A DNA stretch of 64,000 nucleotides from Marinifilum flexuosum. GTDB taxonomy: Bacteria > Bacteroidota > Bacteroidia > Bacteroidales > Marinifilaceae. The stretch is from the NCBI RefSeq assembly GCF_003610555.1, contig NZ_RAPQ01000010.1:496001-560000 (forward strand). The letters are read 5' to 3'. The translations under genes were made by a program, and so were the position numbers. The notes beneath the pieces are model-generated. The model ran no database searches and was not told the DNA's origin. It worked only from the letters and a program-made list of their open reading frames with translations. Shown here piece by piece: positions 63,341 through 64,000 of this stretch (the first letter of the stretch is position 1; each line of letters starts with the position of its first letter).

Positions 63341-64000
63341 TACAAGCACCATGTAATCAATACCGATCCGCCAATATATGCGAAAGCCTCTACCAAAGCA
63401 GCTCCTACATTTGGACGCTCCTGGTTGATAATTTCATCCGTTAATTTTTCTCCTGGAAGAAGAATTTTATCAGTAATTAAACGCATTACCGGAAGAAGAA
63501 TTAAACCTACCACCAATTCGAAACCTGTCTCGGTAAAGGAAGGAAGCCATCCTTCAAAGTCACCTACCAATCCAAAACGAATCAGGTTACCAATGGCAAT
63601 AATTGCTCCTGCAAAACCAATCCCTACAGCAACATTATCTTTTTCGATATGCTCATGAATATTGTAAGGAGTGATCCAATTGTAGAAACGTGTAGTAAGA
63701 ATTAAGGCCAACTGACCAAATGCCCAAAACACCACTGCAGTTAGAATTCCGAACAACATATCGCCACTTTCGCCTGAAACAGCACCAAAAATGATTAAAC
63801 CTGATGCAACTGAAACAGCACCTTCAATAATTCCTGTTCCTGCATTTTGATCTTCAATAATCTCCTTACGGATAGAAAAATTACGAAGCATTAAATAATC
63901 CGAAAGAAAGATAGAACAGTTTAAAAGAACGATTGCCAACAATCCATAAACTGCAATATCAATAATGTCGTTTACCAACCCATTTGAAGGACCAACAATG
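63340..64000 (-). CDS. DUF350 membrane protein, 5' end outside the window
   Basis: At least 212 residues from an internal TTG at 63978, but the frame stays open to the window edge with no ATG, so the true start probably lies beyond 64000. It is very hydrophobic with about six membrane helices in two similar halves. Typical DUF350 stretches are IIEGAVSVASGLIIFGAV and DNVAVGIGFAGAIIAIGNLI. DUF350 proteins (YjfL type) commonly occur with PspA-like, DUF4178, polyamine and ion-channel genes; here the last two follow on the same strand (118-nt gap to the spermidine synthase-like gene). Confidence 0.85.
   Translation of the reverse strand, partial: IVGPSNGLVNDIIDIAVYGLLAIVLLNCSIFLSDYLMLRNFSIRKEIIEDQNAGTGIIEGAVSVASGLIIFGAVSGESGDMLFGILTAVVFWAFGQLALILTTRFYNWITPYNIHEHIEKDNVAVGIGFAGAIIAIGNLIRFGLVGDFEGWLPSFTETGFELVVGLILLPVMRLITDKILLPGEKLTDEIINQERPNVGAALVEAFAYIGGSVLITWCL

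Overview
The window looks like chromosomal DNA of a Bacteroidota bacterium. The evidence is a SprA-type type IX secretion/gliding protein in the ruvA-sprA-gcvH order, a fused LpxC-FabZ, S46 dipeptidyl-peptidase, GSCFA, DUF4837 and DUF4268 proteins, many secreted proteins with a carboxypeptidase-like regulatory domain, and promoters of the Bacteroidota form (TTTG, about 20 nt, TAnnTTTG). Marinilabiliales/Marinifilaceae is my best guess at the group; this is inference, and no rRNA gene is present to settle it.

Layout. 0-9.1 kb (minus strand): a GSCFA/hydrolase pair, queG, and a complete suf operon (sufB-C-D-S-E-T) for Fe-S cluster assembly. 9.8-17.8 kb (plus strand) is accessory: two paralogous mini-HTH proteins, a Cys-rich lipoprotein, three related secreted carboxypeptidase-regulatory-domain proteins, a multi-pass membrane protein, a membrane-anchored CPYC thioredoxin and a small plug-like secreted protein. 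18-25 kb: thiL, a PKD-type lipoprotein, then lpxD-lpxC/fabZ-lpxA and an HD phosphohydrolase on the minus strand. 25-30 kb: rimP-nusA-infB with a clear promoter and terminator. 30-32.6 kb: an ECF sigma factor, a probable membrane anti-sigma and a beta-barrel protein. 32.6-51 kb (minus): gcvH, the 2507-residue sprA, ruvA, pdxA, pepA, an MltD-like lytic transglycosylase cluster, tatA, rseP, dxr, an M23 peptidase, and two identical initiator tRNAs. 51.6-60 kb: DUF4268; a phosphoesterase/DUF4956/CotH-like trio; rnhB; an S46 peptidase; a frameshifted IS200-like (RAYT-type) transposase followed by a cluster of REP-like palindromes; and rnhA. 60-64 kb (minus): DUF350, membrane spermidine synthase, SAM decarboxylase and a two-TM potassium channel, a set that looks like one membrane/polyamine stress module and runs off the window edge.

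The strongest unexplained signal is non-coding. Three separate intergenic regions (about 1.93-2.22, 12.69-12.96 and 59.76-60.20 kb) are strongly diverged tandem arrays with the same exact 21-bp period. I could read them in phase over 13-21 units without an indel, although each has its own consensus. They explain the spurious long reading frames seen there. Other structure: dispersed palindromes, a two-copy box upstream of two accessory operons, and a structured leader upstream of rimP.
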